DNA of 64,000 nucleotides from Fen-1359 sp963710355 (GTDB taxonomy: Bacteria > Planctomycetota > Phycisphaerae > Sedimentisphaerales > Anaerobacaceae). The stretch spans positions 124,001 through 188,000 of the forward strand of contig CAVPZU010000001.1 in NCBI GenBank assembly GCA_963710355.1. The letters run 5' to 3'. Positions 8,553 through 17,097 of the stretch are shown piece after piece (the stretch's first letter is position 1; each line of letters opens with the position of its first letter). Both the position numbers and the translations under genes were made by a program. Below the pieces are notes generated by a model that saw nothing but the letters and a program-made list of their open reading frames with translations, ran no database searches and had not been told where the DNA came from.

Positions 8553-10031
8553 TCAAATATCCAGTTTTTCCCACAAATAATTTTTGAGCTGGTCTGTCGC
8601 GACCCGCACCTGCTCCATCGAATCGCGTTCTCTGATGGTTACGGTGTTATCCTCTCTTGTCTGGCCGTCAACGGTTATGCAGAAGGGTGTGCCTGCCTCG
8701 TCCTGCCTGCGGTATCGCCTGCCGACAGCACCCTTTTCATCGTAAAAGCACATAAAATATTTTTTAAGGTCGTTATGTATTTTCTGCGCAATCTCCGGCA
8801 TACCATCTTTTTTGACAAGCGGAAAGACAGCGACCTTTATCGGCGCCAGCGTTGGGTGAAAACGCAATAAGTTCCTTGTTTCGCCTCTGACTTCTTCCTC
8901 ATCGTAGGCATCAACCAGAAATGCAAGAGTGCTTCTGTCCATACCCGCGCTCGGCTCAATTACATAAGGGATATACCGCTGTTTTTTCTCCTCATCAAAA
9001 TACGAAAGCGGCCCAGACTGATAGTTCTCCGCCTCCTGCTTCAAGGTTATTTTAGATAAACAGGCGCCTTTTTCATGCCAGTCGTTTATAGTCCGCATAC
9101 CCCGCTGGTGCTGACGCAGGTCGTAATCGGTGCGGTTGGCGATGCCTTCCAGCTCCTGCCAGTCGCCCGAGCCGAACGGAAATCTATATTCGATATCAAC
9201 ACAGGCCTTCGCATAGCGTGCCAGTTCATCTGCCCTGTGTTCGCGAAAATGCAGATTGTCCTTTTTGATGCCGAGGTTGATATACCAGTCAAAACGTGCC
9301 TGTCTCCACTGCTGATACCAATTTTCGTCGGTGCCGGGTTCGCAGAAAAATTCAATCTCCGCCTGCTCGAATTCCCGCGTGCGGAATATAAATGCCTTTG
9401 TCGTCACCTCGTTGCGAAAACTCTTGCCGATTTGGGCAATCCCGAACGGGATTTTGACCCTGCCGCTGTCGAGAACATTTTTGAAATTGACAAAAATCCC
9501 CTGTGCAGTTTCAGGCCTCAGATACAGCGTCATCGAATCATCGACATTGGCGCCCATTTTTGTTTCAAACATCAGGTTAAACGGCATCGGCTCGGTAAAT
9601 TGCCCGACCTCGCCGCAGTTGGGGCACACCTTATTGGCCAGATTGCCGGTTTGTGCCTGTGCGGAATCGATTGATATATGTTCGGTATGTTCATCTGCGG
9701 AACTGTTTGCTTTGTCTTTGAGATGGTCAACCCTGCTTCTGGTATTGCACTTTTTGCATTCGGCTATGAGGTCTGCGAATTTGTCTGCGTGGCCCGAGGC
9801 CTTCCAGACCAATGGGTGCATAAGGATACTGCAATCGAGGCCGACAATATCGTCCCGCATCTGCACAACCGATTTCCACCAGGCCTTTTTGACGTTGTTT
9901 TTCAGTTCCACGCCTAACGGCCCATAGTCATAGCAGCTTGCCAGCCCGCCATAAATTTCGCTCGACTGGAATATAAAGCCGCGCCTCCGGCACAGCGATA
10001 CGATATCATCAAGTTTGGTCAATTTTGCCAT
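8553..10031 (-). CDS. glyQS: Glycyl-tRNA synthetase, alpha2 (eukaryote/archaeal) type
   Basis: Charges tRNA-Gly. The 492-residue single chain is the homodimeric GlyRS, not the alpha2beta2 form. Seen: N-terminal MAKLTKLDDIVSLCRRRGF and YGGLASCYDYGPLG, motif-2 region GIAQIGKSFRNEVTTKAFIFRTREF, motif 3 PYVIEPSAGMDRSTLAFL, and a C-terminal anticodon-binding domain. A zinc-ribbon-like insert has the cysteine pairs CKKCN (about 92-95) and CPNCG (about 137-140). The start is supported by GGAG a few bases upstream. It is probably co-transcribed with asnS. Confidence 0.97.
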   Translation of the reverse strand: MAKLTKLDDIVSLCRRRGFIFQSSEIYGGLASCYDYGPLGVELKNNVKKAWWKSVVQMRDDIVGLDCSILMHPLVWKASGHADKFADLIAECKKCNTRSRVDHLKDKANSSADEHTEHISIDSAQAQTGNLANKVCPNCGEVGQFTEPMPFNLMFETKMGANVDDSMTLYLRPETAQGIFVNFKNVLDSGRVKIPFGIAQIGKSFRNEVTTKAFIFRTREFEQAEIEFFCEPGTDENWYQQWRQARFDWYINLGIKKDNLHFREHRADELARYAKACVDIEYRFPFGSGDWQELEGIANRTDYDLRQHQRGMRTINDWHEKGACLSKITLKQEAENYQSGPLSYFDEEKKQRYIPYVIEPSAGMDRSTLAFLVDAYDEEEVRGETRNLLRFHPTLAPIKVAVFPLVKKDGMPEIAQKIHNDLKKYFMCFYDEKGAVGRRYRRQDEAGTPFCITVDGQTREDNTVTIRERDSMEQVRVATDQLKNYLWEKLDI

Positions 10032-10204
10032 AAAATTTCTCCATCAAAAATTCGGCCTTATTATATTAAACATCGTCCCAATTACAAGTCCGCCTTCGGC
10101 GGAGCGACAATAATGCGAATTGCAGGCGTTTTCCCCTTCCGCCGTCGTTTAGTCCTCGCGTCTTGCTTTCGCAAGAAAGCAGCGGGGGTTGCCGTTATAT
10201 TTAG

Positions 10205-10238
10205 CCCCAGTTTTACTGGGGGTTTTGTCTTATTTTTT
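10205..10238 (+). terminator. Terminator-like hairpin upstream of rpmA
   Basis: CCCCAG (10205-10210) pairs with CTGGGG (10216-10221) around a TTTTA loop, and a T-rich tract follows on the plus strand only. No plus-strand gene lies upstream, so its role is unclear. It would stop transcription entering rpmA from the left, while the proposed rpmA promoter lies downstream of it. Confidence 0.4.
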
Positions 10239-10252
10239 CACAAAAATTTTTC

Positions 10253-10281
10253 TGGACAATTTTTCGCGGGTCGGTTATTAT
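10253..10281 (+). promoter_or_regulatory. Candidate rpmA promoter
   Basis: TGGACA (10253-10258, five of six -35 bases) and TATTAT (10276-10281, five of six -10 bases) are 17 bp apart. The start site would fall about 30 bp before the rpmA ATG at 10320. Confidence 0.5.
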
Positions 10282-10319
10282 ACTGGTCTGATTTAAATTA
10301 CAGAAATGAGGTGTTTGTT

Positions 10320-10553
10320 ATGGCACATAAAAAGGGACAGGGTTCCACAAGGAACGGCAGAGACAGCAACCCCAAATACAGGGGCATAAAGCTTGGCGGC
10401 GGCCAAATCGCTAAGGCAGGCTCTATAATCATAAGACAGTGCGGCACAAAATTCTTTGCCGGCCTCAACGTCGCTATGGGCAGAGATTATACGCTCTTTG
10501 CCACCGCCGACGGCACAGTCAAATTCCAAGGCCGAAAAATCCACATTGTCTAA
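10320..10553 (+). CDS. rpmA: 50S ribosomal protein L27
   Basis: 77 residues beginning MAHKKGQGSTRNGRDSNPKY, the canonical L27 start; the N-terminal arm reaches the peptidyl transferase centre. It lacks the cleavable N-terminal extension of Firmicutes L27. Start 10320 is chosen over the longer upstream frame because GAGGTG (10308-10313) lies at the right distance and because homology begins here. A strong terminator follows at 10580, and obg comes next, a widespread pairing, though here rplU (L21) is absent. Confidence 0.97.
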   Translation: MAHKKGQGSTRNGRDSNPKYRGIKLGGGQIAKAGSIIIRQCGTKFFAGLNVAMGRDYTLFATADGTVKFQGRKIHIV

Positions 10554-10579
10554 CCAGATAACAAGATTTAGACGCAGAA

Positions 10580-10610
10580 AAGGATGGTAAAATCTTACCA
10601 TCCTTTTTTT
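10580..10610 (+). terminator. Rho-independent terminator after rpmA
   Basis: An 11-bp perfect stem (10580-10590 with 10595-10605) with an AATC loop is followed by five more T residues. It implies that obg, 180 bp further on, has its own promoter. Confidence 0.9.
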
Positions 10611-10623
10611 GTATCGGGCTTCA

Positions 10624-10665
10624 GCCACAGATTTCATCCACCTTCGGCAGACCTGCGGCGGACAA
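10624..10665. repeat. CCACAGATTTCA-type repeat with degenerate palindrome
   Basis: GCCACAGATTTCATCC is followed by a decayed mini-palindrome (CACCTTCGGCAG...TGCGGCGGAC). Similar CCACAGATTTCA words occur near 63154 and, inverted, near 3270. Between this and obg the gap also carries the ACGCTAAACGCTATACG words. Confidence 0.4.
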
Positions 10666-10732
10666 AGGTTACAGAGAAAAAAGAAGAATGAAAAAGCATA
10701 AACGATGAAAAGCACAGTTGAAACGAAATTTT

Positions 10733-10788
10733 TTCCCTATACGCTAAACGCTATACGTTATAAACTATACCCTAAAACCTATACCCTA
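10733..10788. repeat. CTATACGCTAAACGCTATACG word repeat before obg
   Basis: Degenerate copies of a 7-base word (CTATACG / CTATACC / CTAAACG) in tandem run up to the obg start codon. The same words occur at about 202-226 before pyrR. Confidence 0.55.
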
Positions 10789-10790
10789 TT

Positions 10791-11801
10791 ATGTTTATAG
10801 ATGAAGCGAAAATTACGGTAAAGGCGGGCGACGGCGGAAACGGCTGTATGAGTTTCCGAAGAGAAAAATACATCCCCAAAGGCGGCCCTGACGGCGGTGA
10901 AGGCGGCAGGGGAGGCGACGTCTATTTTCTGGCCGACGTTAATCTCGATACGTTGACCGATTTTGCCGGCAAACACGACTGGAAGGCACAGAACGGAAAG
11001 GCCGGCCAGGGTTCAAATATGACAGGCGCCAACGGTGCCGATTTGCTTATTAAAGTGCCGCCCGGCACGCTCATTTATGACGATGAACTCGGTTTGCTTT
11101 TGAAGGATATGAACGAGCCGGGCGAAAGGGTGCTTATCTGTCGCGGCGGCAGGGGCGGCAGGGGGAATAAATCCTTCGCAACAAGCACCAATCAGGCGCC
11201 GCGGACGACCACGCCCGGCCAAAAAGGCCAATATAGGCAATTGCGCCTCGAATTGAAACTTATCGCCGATGTCGGCTTGGTCGGTATGCCGAATGCCGGC
11301 AAAAGCACGCTTATCAGCCGCTGCTCCGATGCTCACCCGAAGATTGCTGATTATCCTTTTACGACTCTTGAGCCGGTTCTCGGCATCGTTGAATTGAGCG
11401 ATTACCGCAGGTTCGTTTTAGCCGATATTCCAGGCCTGATTGAGGGTTCTCACAAGGGCGCAGGGCTTGGTATTGAGTTTCTCCGCCACATTGAAAGAAC
11501 ACGCATTATTGTCCATATCCTCGATATAATGCCCGCTGACGGCTCTGACCCGGCTGATAATTATAAAAAAATCCGAAAAGAGCTTGAGCAATACAGCAAA
11601 GAACTGGCTAAAAAGGAAGAGGTCATTGTCGCGAACAAAATCGACCTCGATTCTGAAGGAAAGGTCGTTGAAAAAATCCGAAAGAAACTCAAAAAGGAAA
11701 TTTTTCCCATCTCCGCCGTCACCGGCGAAGGCATAAAGGAACTGACAGAGCTGTTGTGGAAAAAAGTTAAAGAAGTAAAATCTGCTGCCCTAGCCATCTA
11801 A
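10791..11801 (+). CDS. obg: GTPase Obg
   Basis: Essential ribosome-assembly GTPase. The 336-residue protein has the glycine-rich Obg fold (about 1-158, with GGDGGNGCMSFRREK-type start and RGGRGGRGNKSFA) and a G domain with G1 GMPNAGKST, G3 DIPGLIEGSHKG, G4 NKID and G5 ISAVTGEGI. It lacks a C-terminal OCT domain, as many short Obg proteins do. ATG at 10791 directly follows a word-repeat block and has no clear Shine-Dalgarno sequence. coaX begins within 20 bases of its end. Confidence 0.97.
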   Translation: MFIDEAKITVKAGDGGNGCMSFRREKYIPKGGPDGGEGGRGGDVYFLADVNLDTLTDFAGKHDWKAQNGKAGQGSNMTGANGADLLIKVPPGTLIYDDELGLLLKDMNEPGERVLICRGGRGGRGNKSFATSTNQAPRTTTPGQKGQYRQLRLELKLIADVGLVGMPNAGKSTLISRCSDAHPKIADYPFTTLEPVLGIVELSDYRRFVLADIPGLIEGSHKGAGLGIEFLRHIERTRIIVHILDIMPADGSDPADNYKKIRKELEQYSKELAKKEEVIVANKIDLDSEGKVVEKIRKKLKKEIFPISAVTGEGIKELTELLWKKVKEVKSAALAI

Positions 11802-11820
11802 ACAATTGGAGCGAAAAGTT

Positions 11821-12609
11821 ATGAACCTGATTGCGGTTGATATTGGCAATACGAATATAGCGGTCGGCCTGTTTCTAAAGGGCGTTGAGCAGTCTATAAA
11901 AACTGTCAGGGGCAGTAGTAAAGAACAGCTTACGGAGTGTTTGAAAGAGGCCTGGGATAAAATCCCCGTTTCAAAACGCTCAAAAGAGCAAAAACGCGAT
12001 GGCGTTATTGTCGCAAGCTCGGTAAAACCTGCCTGGACAGAAATGCTGCGGAAAATTACCCAAAAAGAGTTTGGCGAAAAGGTTTTGCTCATCGGCAAAG
12101 ATATACCGTTTCCGATGGATTTGTCGGTAGAGAAAACCTATAAAGGAACAATTGGCTCTGACCGTGTCGTGGCGGCAGCGGCGGCTTATGCCGTTGTCGA
12201 GGACGCTGTTGTTGTTGCTCAGGTGGGTACTGCAATAACAATTGACCTGGTTGACGAGAGGGGGATATTTCTCGGCGGCGTTATTGTCCCCGGCTTCGAG
12301 GCAAGTGCACAAGCATTAAAAGATTCGACTGCACAATTGCCGGAAATCGATATTCATAAGCCGCAAACTGTTTATGGAAGCAACACCAACGATGCTATAA
12401 ATTGTGGAATATATTACTCGGTTATTTCAACCCTGCAGGAGATTGTTCGCCGATACGCCGAACTATTGGGCAAGTGGCCGCAGACCGTCCTTACAGGCTC
12501 CGGCGCCGAACTGATAAAAGATGACTGCGATTTTGTCGATTCCTACGTCCCAAACCTCGTGGTGAAAGGTATCGCACTGGCATACAGAAAATATCTCGAC
12601 AATAAATAA
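11821..12609 (+). CDS. coaX: Type III pantothenate kinase
   Basis: Phosphorylates pantothenate in the first step of CoA synthesis. Seen: the ATP-binding start MNLIAVDIGNTNIAVGLF, GSDRVVAAAAAY, the catalytic strand VAQVGTAITIDLV and GGVIVPGFE. The 262-residue length fits CoaX. A TTG five codons earlier could open the same frame, but it overlaps the GGAG ribosome binding site of the ATG at 11821, so the ATG is preferred. The stop overlaps the start of a word-repeat block that separates it from the mnmE-like gene. Confidence 0.94.
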   Translation: MNLIAVDIGNTNIAVGLFLKGVEQSIKTVRGSSKEQLTECLKEAWDKIPVSKRSKEQKRDGVIVASSVKPAWTEMLRKITQKEFGEKVLLIGKDIPFPMDLSVEKTYKGTIGSDRVVAAAAAYAVVEDAVVVAQVGTAITIDLVDERGIFLGGVIVPGFEASAQALKDSTAQLPEIDIHKPQTVYGSNTNDAINCGIYYSVISTLQEIVRRYAELLGKWPQTVLTGSGAELIKDDCDFVDSYVPNLVVKGIALAYRKYLDNK

Positions 12610-12680
12610 TGAGAATCCAGAATTCAGAATTAAGAATCCGGAATAAGCGCAAGTCACAAGTCATAAGTCATAAGTCACGA
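12609..12680. repeat. GAATTCAGAATTAAGAATCC and AAGTCATAAGTCACAAGTC word repeats
   Basis: Two word families stand side by side: AGAATTCAGAATTAAGAATCC (about 12613-12640) and tandem AAGTCACAAGTCATAAGTCATAAGTCACG (about 12650-12679, a 7- to 8-base period). The frame is open here, so it reads as a 34-residue N-terminal extension of the next gene, but the repeats argue it is not coding. The second family recurs inverted at about 54977-55000. Confidence 0.7.
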
Positions 12681-12710
12681 GAAACCAGTGATTCACCGCT
12701 GAAGCGACAA

Positions 12711-13880
12711 ATGATTGAAACAATTACTGCTGTGACGACAGGCAAAGGGACCAGTGCAATTGCTACAATCGAACTTTTCGGTAAAGGTGCAGAGGCGGTT
12801 TTAAAAAAGATATTTTACAGGGCGGGGGAGAAAAGTCCTGGATTTGGCGTCGGCAAGATTCTTGTCGGCTCAATAAAAAAGGGAAAAGAGATAATCGACT
12901 ATGTAACAATTGGCTGCGAAGGAGAGAATCTCTTTGCAATAAATTGTCACGGCAATCCGCTGATTGTTGCGGATATAATTGTCTTGCTGCAGAAGGCCGG
13001 CGTAAAACCTGTGAGCGAAAAAAAACTGCTCTGCGAAATCTTTTCACGAGAATGCAAAACAACAATTGAAACAGAAGCAAAACTGTCGCAGCTCGATGCC
13101 AAAACGCTGCTCGGCGCAAGGATAATTTTAAGCCAGATAGATTCGGGCCTGTCAGAAATTGTGCGAAAATGGCTTGTGAACATCGAAAAAACCTCGCTTG
13201 TCGAAATCAAAGTCGAGGCAAGGCGGATATTAGATAATAGTTATGTTGCAAAACCGATTATTTTCGGTGTTAAAGTTGTTTTGGCGGGGCCTGTCAACAG
13301 CGGCAAAAGCACTCTTCTTAATTACCTTGCGGGCAGACAGAAGGCAATCGTCACCGATATCGCCGGCACAACAAGGGACTATGTGACAGCCGATTGCAGA
13401 ATCGGGCCGTTGTATGTTGAATTTGTCGATACGGCCGGCGTAGGCAGAGGACGGAGGACGGTTGAAAGAATTGCACAAAAAAGAAGTGTGGAAATTTTGG
13501 GCGATGCTGATTTAGTGCTGCTTGTTCTGGATAATAGTCGGAAGGATATCAAACTTGACAAAGGTCTTCTGAAAACACTTTCTGGTAAAACGACAATTAC
13601 GGTTTTGAACAAATCAGACCTGCTGTCTCGGTTTAATAATCGCAGCCTTCCGCCTTTCTTATCCGATGTTGTCAGGATAAGTGCAAAAACCGGCGCCGGC
13701 GTAAATAAATTGCTTGCCGGAATTCGCCAGAAAACAAAAGTTGATGATTTTGACATAACTTTACCCGTCTGCATAACCAGCCGTCAGGAAAGGCTGATAA
13801 AAAAACTTATTTCTGCAAAATCCAAACCGCAGGCAGCCAGGCTCATAACGGAGTTGTTAAACGGGCATCTTCGTGTATAA
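12711..13880 (+). CDS. MnmE-like GTPase lacking the C-terminal CxGK motif
   Basis: Related to MnmE/TrmE, which with MnmG installs cmnm5U in the tRNA wobble position. N-terminal tetrahydrofolate-binding-like domain (TITAVTTGKGTSAIATIELFG, later FAINCHGNPLIVADII), helical domain, then a G domain with G1 GPVNSGKST, G2 DIAGTTRDYV, G3 DTAGVGRGR, G4 NKSD and SAKTG. The protein is 389 residues against about 450, and it stops after LITELLNGHLRV, so the final helix with the catalytic CxGK cysteine is absent. mutS starts 9 bases later, leaving no room for it. It may be a divergent paralogue or have lost tRNA modification. Start 12711 is chosen because the longer frame is translated repeat words. Confidence 0.8.
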   Translation: MIETITAVTTGKGTSAIATIELFGKGAEAVLKKIFYRAGEKSPGFGVGKILVGSIKKGKEIIDYVTIGCEGENLFAINCHGNPLIVADIIVLLQKAGVKPVSEKKLLCEIFSRECKTTIETEAKLSQLDAKTLLGARIILSQIDSGLSEIVRKWLVNIEKTSLVEIKVEARRILDNSYVAKPIIFGVKVVLAGPVNSGKSTLLNYLAGRQKAIVTDIAGTTRDYVTADCRIGPLYVEFVDTAGVGRGRRTVERIAQKRSVEILGDADLVLLVLDNSRKDIKLDKGLLKTLSGKTTITVLNKSDLLSRFNNRSLPPFLSDVVRISAKTGAGVNKLLAGIRQKTKVDDFDITLPVCITSRQERLIKKLISAKSKPQAARLITELLNGHLRV

Positions 13881-13889
13881 TCTGCTGCT

Positions 13890-16519
13890 ATGAGAGAAAA
13901 AACCGACAATTTGACGCCGGCGATGAAACAGTATTTGCAGTATAAGCAAAAATATCCCGACGCCATACTTTTTTTTCGGATGGGCGATTTTTACGAAACC
14001 TTTTACGAAGACGCCAAGACCTGTTCGCACGTTCTGGGCCTGACGCTTACCAGCCGAAACAAGGGCGACAACCCTGTGCCGCTGGCAGGTGTCCCGTATC
14101 ATGCCGTCGATGGCTACATTAAAAAGATGCTGCAGGCCGGCTACAAGGTCGCCATCTGCGAGCAGGTCGAGGACCCTAAACAGGCAAAAGGTCTTGTCAA
14201 ACGCGATGTCGTGCGAATTGTAACTGCCGGCACGTTAACAGATGACAACCTGCTCAATGCCAAGGAAGCAAATTTTCTCTGCGCAGTCAATCTGGGCCAC
14301 AAAGGGCAGGCCGGCATTAGCTGGGCGGATTTATCGACCGGCCATTTCTTCGTCCAGCAGCAGCCCGAGGCAAAAGTCCTCGATGAGTTGCTGCGGTTAT
14401 CGCCCGCCGAGTGTGTCCTGCCCGACAGACGCGGCGAACTCTTTGAGGCTGAATCGAAAAAGCTTGCCAAAGACATCGCTCAACTTACCGGAGCAATCAT
14501 AACCGAAAGACCTGCGTGGTATTTTGACCCGTACCAGGCCGGGCAGCGGCTCTTGAAACATTTTGGCGTCACTACTCTGGAGGGTTTCGGCATAAGTGAT
14601 GGCGACATTGCTAATCGTCCAGCCGGTGCAATTATCGAATACCTGAACGAAACGCAGAAGATGACGCTGGCGCACATCCAAACCTTGAAAAAAATTGACC
14701 GGCGAGTTTTCTGCAGATTGATGCCGCAAGCCTGCGCAGCCTCGAGGTCCTGCGGACAATCCGCACTGAAAGCCAGAAGGGCTCGCTTGCTCGATTGTCT
14801 CGACCAGACTCTTACGCCGATGGGCGGGCAGGATGTTCAGGAACTGGCTTTGTATGCCGCTTTGCGACCTCGGCTCAATCGAGCTTCGCCAGGATGCAAT
14901 CGAGGAATTTGTACATAATGGGGATAAATTGACCCAAATACGTCGATTGCTTTGCCGATATAGCCGACACCGAGCGGATTGCTGCTCGCATTGCAACCTT
15001 TCGGGCTAATCCGCGGGATTTGCTTGCACTTGCGGGGACGCTGCGAAAAATCCCGCTTCTGCGTCAACAACTGAAAACCTTTACCGCAGACCTTTTGATA
15101 AAATTATCAGGCTGCTGCGACAGTATGGATGAATTGGCCGACCTTTTGGAGGCGGCCATTGAGCCGGATTGTCCTGTACATCTGCGCGACGGCGGCGTTA
15201 TCAGGACGGGCTTTAGCGAGGAGCTTGATTCGCTTCGCTCAATATCCAAAAACGGCCAAAGCTGGTTATCCAATTACCAAAAAAAACAGATTGAACTAAC
15301 GGGCATTTCCAATCTGCGAATTGGCTTTAATCAGGTCTTCGGTTTTTATATCGAGGTAAATCGTTCTGCCGCCGACAGGGTTCCGCCTGATTACGTTCGC
15401 AAACAGACAATCAAAAACGCCGAGCGATACATCACCGAGGAACTCAAAGATTACGAAACAAAGGCGCTCGGCGCAGAGGAAAAGGCCCTCGAACTCGAAC
15501 AGAAATTATTTGAACAATTGCGTTCGCAGACCGTCCGGTATGTCAGCCGGCTGCAGAATCTGGCTGAAACTGTCGCCCAGTGTGATTGCCTTACTGTCCT
15601 TGCTTACCTTGCGAAAAAAAGAAATTACGTTAGACCAAAAATTACAGGCGGAACGGAACTTGTCATAAAAGACGGCAAACATCCGGTATTGGCCGAGACC
15701 ATCGGCCCTGAATTTACGCCGAACGATATTGAACTGGGAAATGGAGCAGGCGATTTTGTCATTATCACAGGCCCGAATATGAGCGGCAAAAGCACATACA
15801 TAAGGCAAGTTGCTTTGCTTGTCCTGATGGCACAGACGGGCTCATTTATTCCCGCAAAGGAGGCTCAAATCGGCCTGGTTGACAAGATTTTTACCAGAGT
15901 CGGCGCTTCCGATGAACTGGTTCGAGGCCAATCTACATTTATGGTCGAAATGACCGAGACCGCAAATATCATAAACAACGCTACCGAAAAATCGCTTGTC
16001 GTCCTCGATGAGGTTGGTCGCGGCACAAGCACCTATGACGGTCTGGCCCTCGCCTGGGCTATAACAGAACATATCGCAACGAAGGTCAAATGCCGAACGC
16101 TTTTCGCAACGCACTATCACGAATTGACCGAGCTTTCGGAATTGTTTGCCAACATCAAGAACTGTAATGTTGCCGTTCGCGAATGGGCTGGCGAGGTGAT
16201 TTTCCTTCATCGGATTTTGCCGGGCGGCACCGACAAAAGTTATGGTCTGCACGTCGCAAAACTTGCCGGCATCCCAAAGCCGATTCTTGACCGCAGCGGC
16301 GAAATCCTCAAAGACCTCGAAAATACCTTCGCAAAAGAAGCCGCCGGCGACCATTTGGCTCGTCATAAAACAAAAGAACCGGATTCCGATGCCCTCTTCG
16401 TCGAAAAACACAAACCCATCCTCGAAAAACTTTCCTCAATCGACATTAATAATCTTACCCCGATTGAAGCAATAAATCTGCTCAACAAAATAAAAGAGGA
16501 AATAAATGAAAAAGAATAA
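13890..16519 (+). CDS. mutS: DNA mismatch repair protein MutS (four frameshifts)
   Basis: Recognises mismatches and starts repair. The N-terminal mismatch-binding motif GDFYETF (Phe and Glu wedge residues) and the C-terminal ATPase are intact: Walker A GPNMSGKST, Walker B LVVLDEVGRGTST, and THYHEL. Four frame changes lie within 14706-14941: about 14709 (one base lost in a TTTT run), 14789, 14828 and 14940 (one base gained each). Stitching frames recovers conserved LQIDAASLRSLEV, LLDCLDQTLTPMGG and RMFRNWLCMPLCDLGSIELR with no stop, for 875 residues, a normal MutS length. Clustered sequencing error is the simplest reading; a recently damaged gene is possible. No mutL is nearby. Confidence 0.9.
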
Positions 16520-17053
16520 AGCCGAAAAGGGAACCGAATCAAAAAGTCTCTCCAACAAACAATTGTGCGAAATCGCTGAAAAGAAAAAAGGAGTTATCAA
16601 GGCGAAAATTATTTCGCCTGCGGATGTAGTCACCGCTGATTGGGTGCGGCTCAAGTGCCAGTTCGGCTGCGACGGTTTCGGAGGCTGCCTGGTCTGTCCA
16701 CCTTTTACGCCGACACCCGAACAGATGCGTAAAGTCCTCGACTCTTATAAGCGGGCAATATTAATACATTTTTCCGAGGTGGCAGAAATAAAAGCGATGG
16801 TCGCAGACATCGAGCGGGAAATTTTTCTTCTCGGCGCTGGAAAGCTTTGGGTCTGGGTGCCGGGCCGTGCTATTTCTGTAATTCCTGCCCTGTCCCTGAT
16901 GGATACTGCCGTCATTCGGAACGTGCCAGACCTGCAATGGAGGCCTGCGGAATTGACGTTTATACCACCGCTCACAAGGCCGGCTTTCCAATCGAGGTCG
17001 TCCGCACCCACCGCCAATGCCCAAACTACTACGGCCTAATATTGGTTGATTAA
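16506..17053 (+). CDS. DUF2284 metal-binding protein (frameshifted)
   Basis: Predicted metal-binding protein of the DUF2284 family. Cysteine motifs are CQFGCDGFGGCLVCPP in the first half and, after a one-base loss near 16833, LGLGAGPCYFCNSCP, CRHSERARPAMEACGID and TAHKAGFPIEVV in the second. The corrected product is 182 residues, in the family range. The cysteine spacing suggests one or two Fe-S clusters or zinc sites; the reaction is unknown. Its ATG overlaps the mutS end by 14 bases, so translation is probably coupled. Confidence 0.82.
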
Positions 17054-17097
17054 ATTTATTAGACAGAAGCAAATAAATTTGCTAAATCAGATGAAAA

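Larger units (their letters stand above)
10032..10319. other. Divergent promoter region between glyQS and rpmA
   Basis: Contains the mini-palindrome TCCGCC/GGCGGA with TTC loop (10089-10103), a TGCTTTC/GAAAGCA hairpin with a GCAA tetraloop (10164-10181), a CCCCAG/CTGGGG hairpin followed by TTTTGTCTTATTTTTT (10205-10238) and the rpmA promoter candidate. A 146-codon frame starting at 10113 runs through it into rpmA, but its first 69 codons cross these hairpins and look non-coding. Confidence 0.55.

Noticed and set aside
9075..9927. Two long plus-strand open frames (about 200 codons each) opposite glyQS
   Set aside because: They lie fully antisense to a highly conserved synthetase gene, have no recognisable domain and reflect codon bias on the other strand.
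10113..10319. N-terminal extension of L27 in the same frame
   Set aside because: The 69 extra codons cross a hairpin, a terminator-like structure and the promoter candidate; L27 homology and a good ribosome binding site place the start at 10320.
12609..12710. 34-residue extension of the mnmE-like protein
   Set aside because: It is the translation of AGAATTCAG and AAGTCATA word repeats, which occur elsewhere as non-coding sequence.
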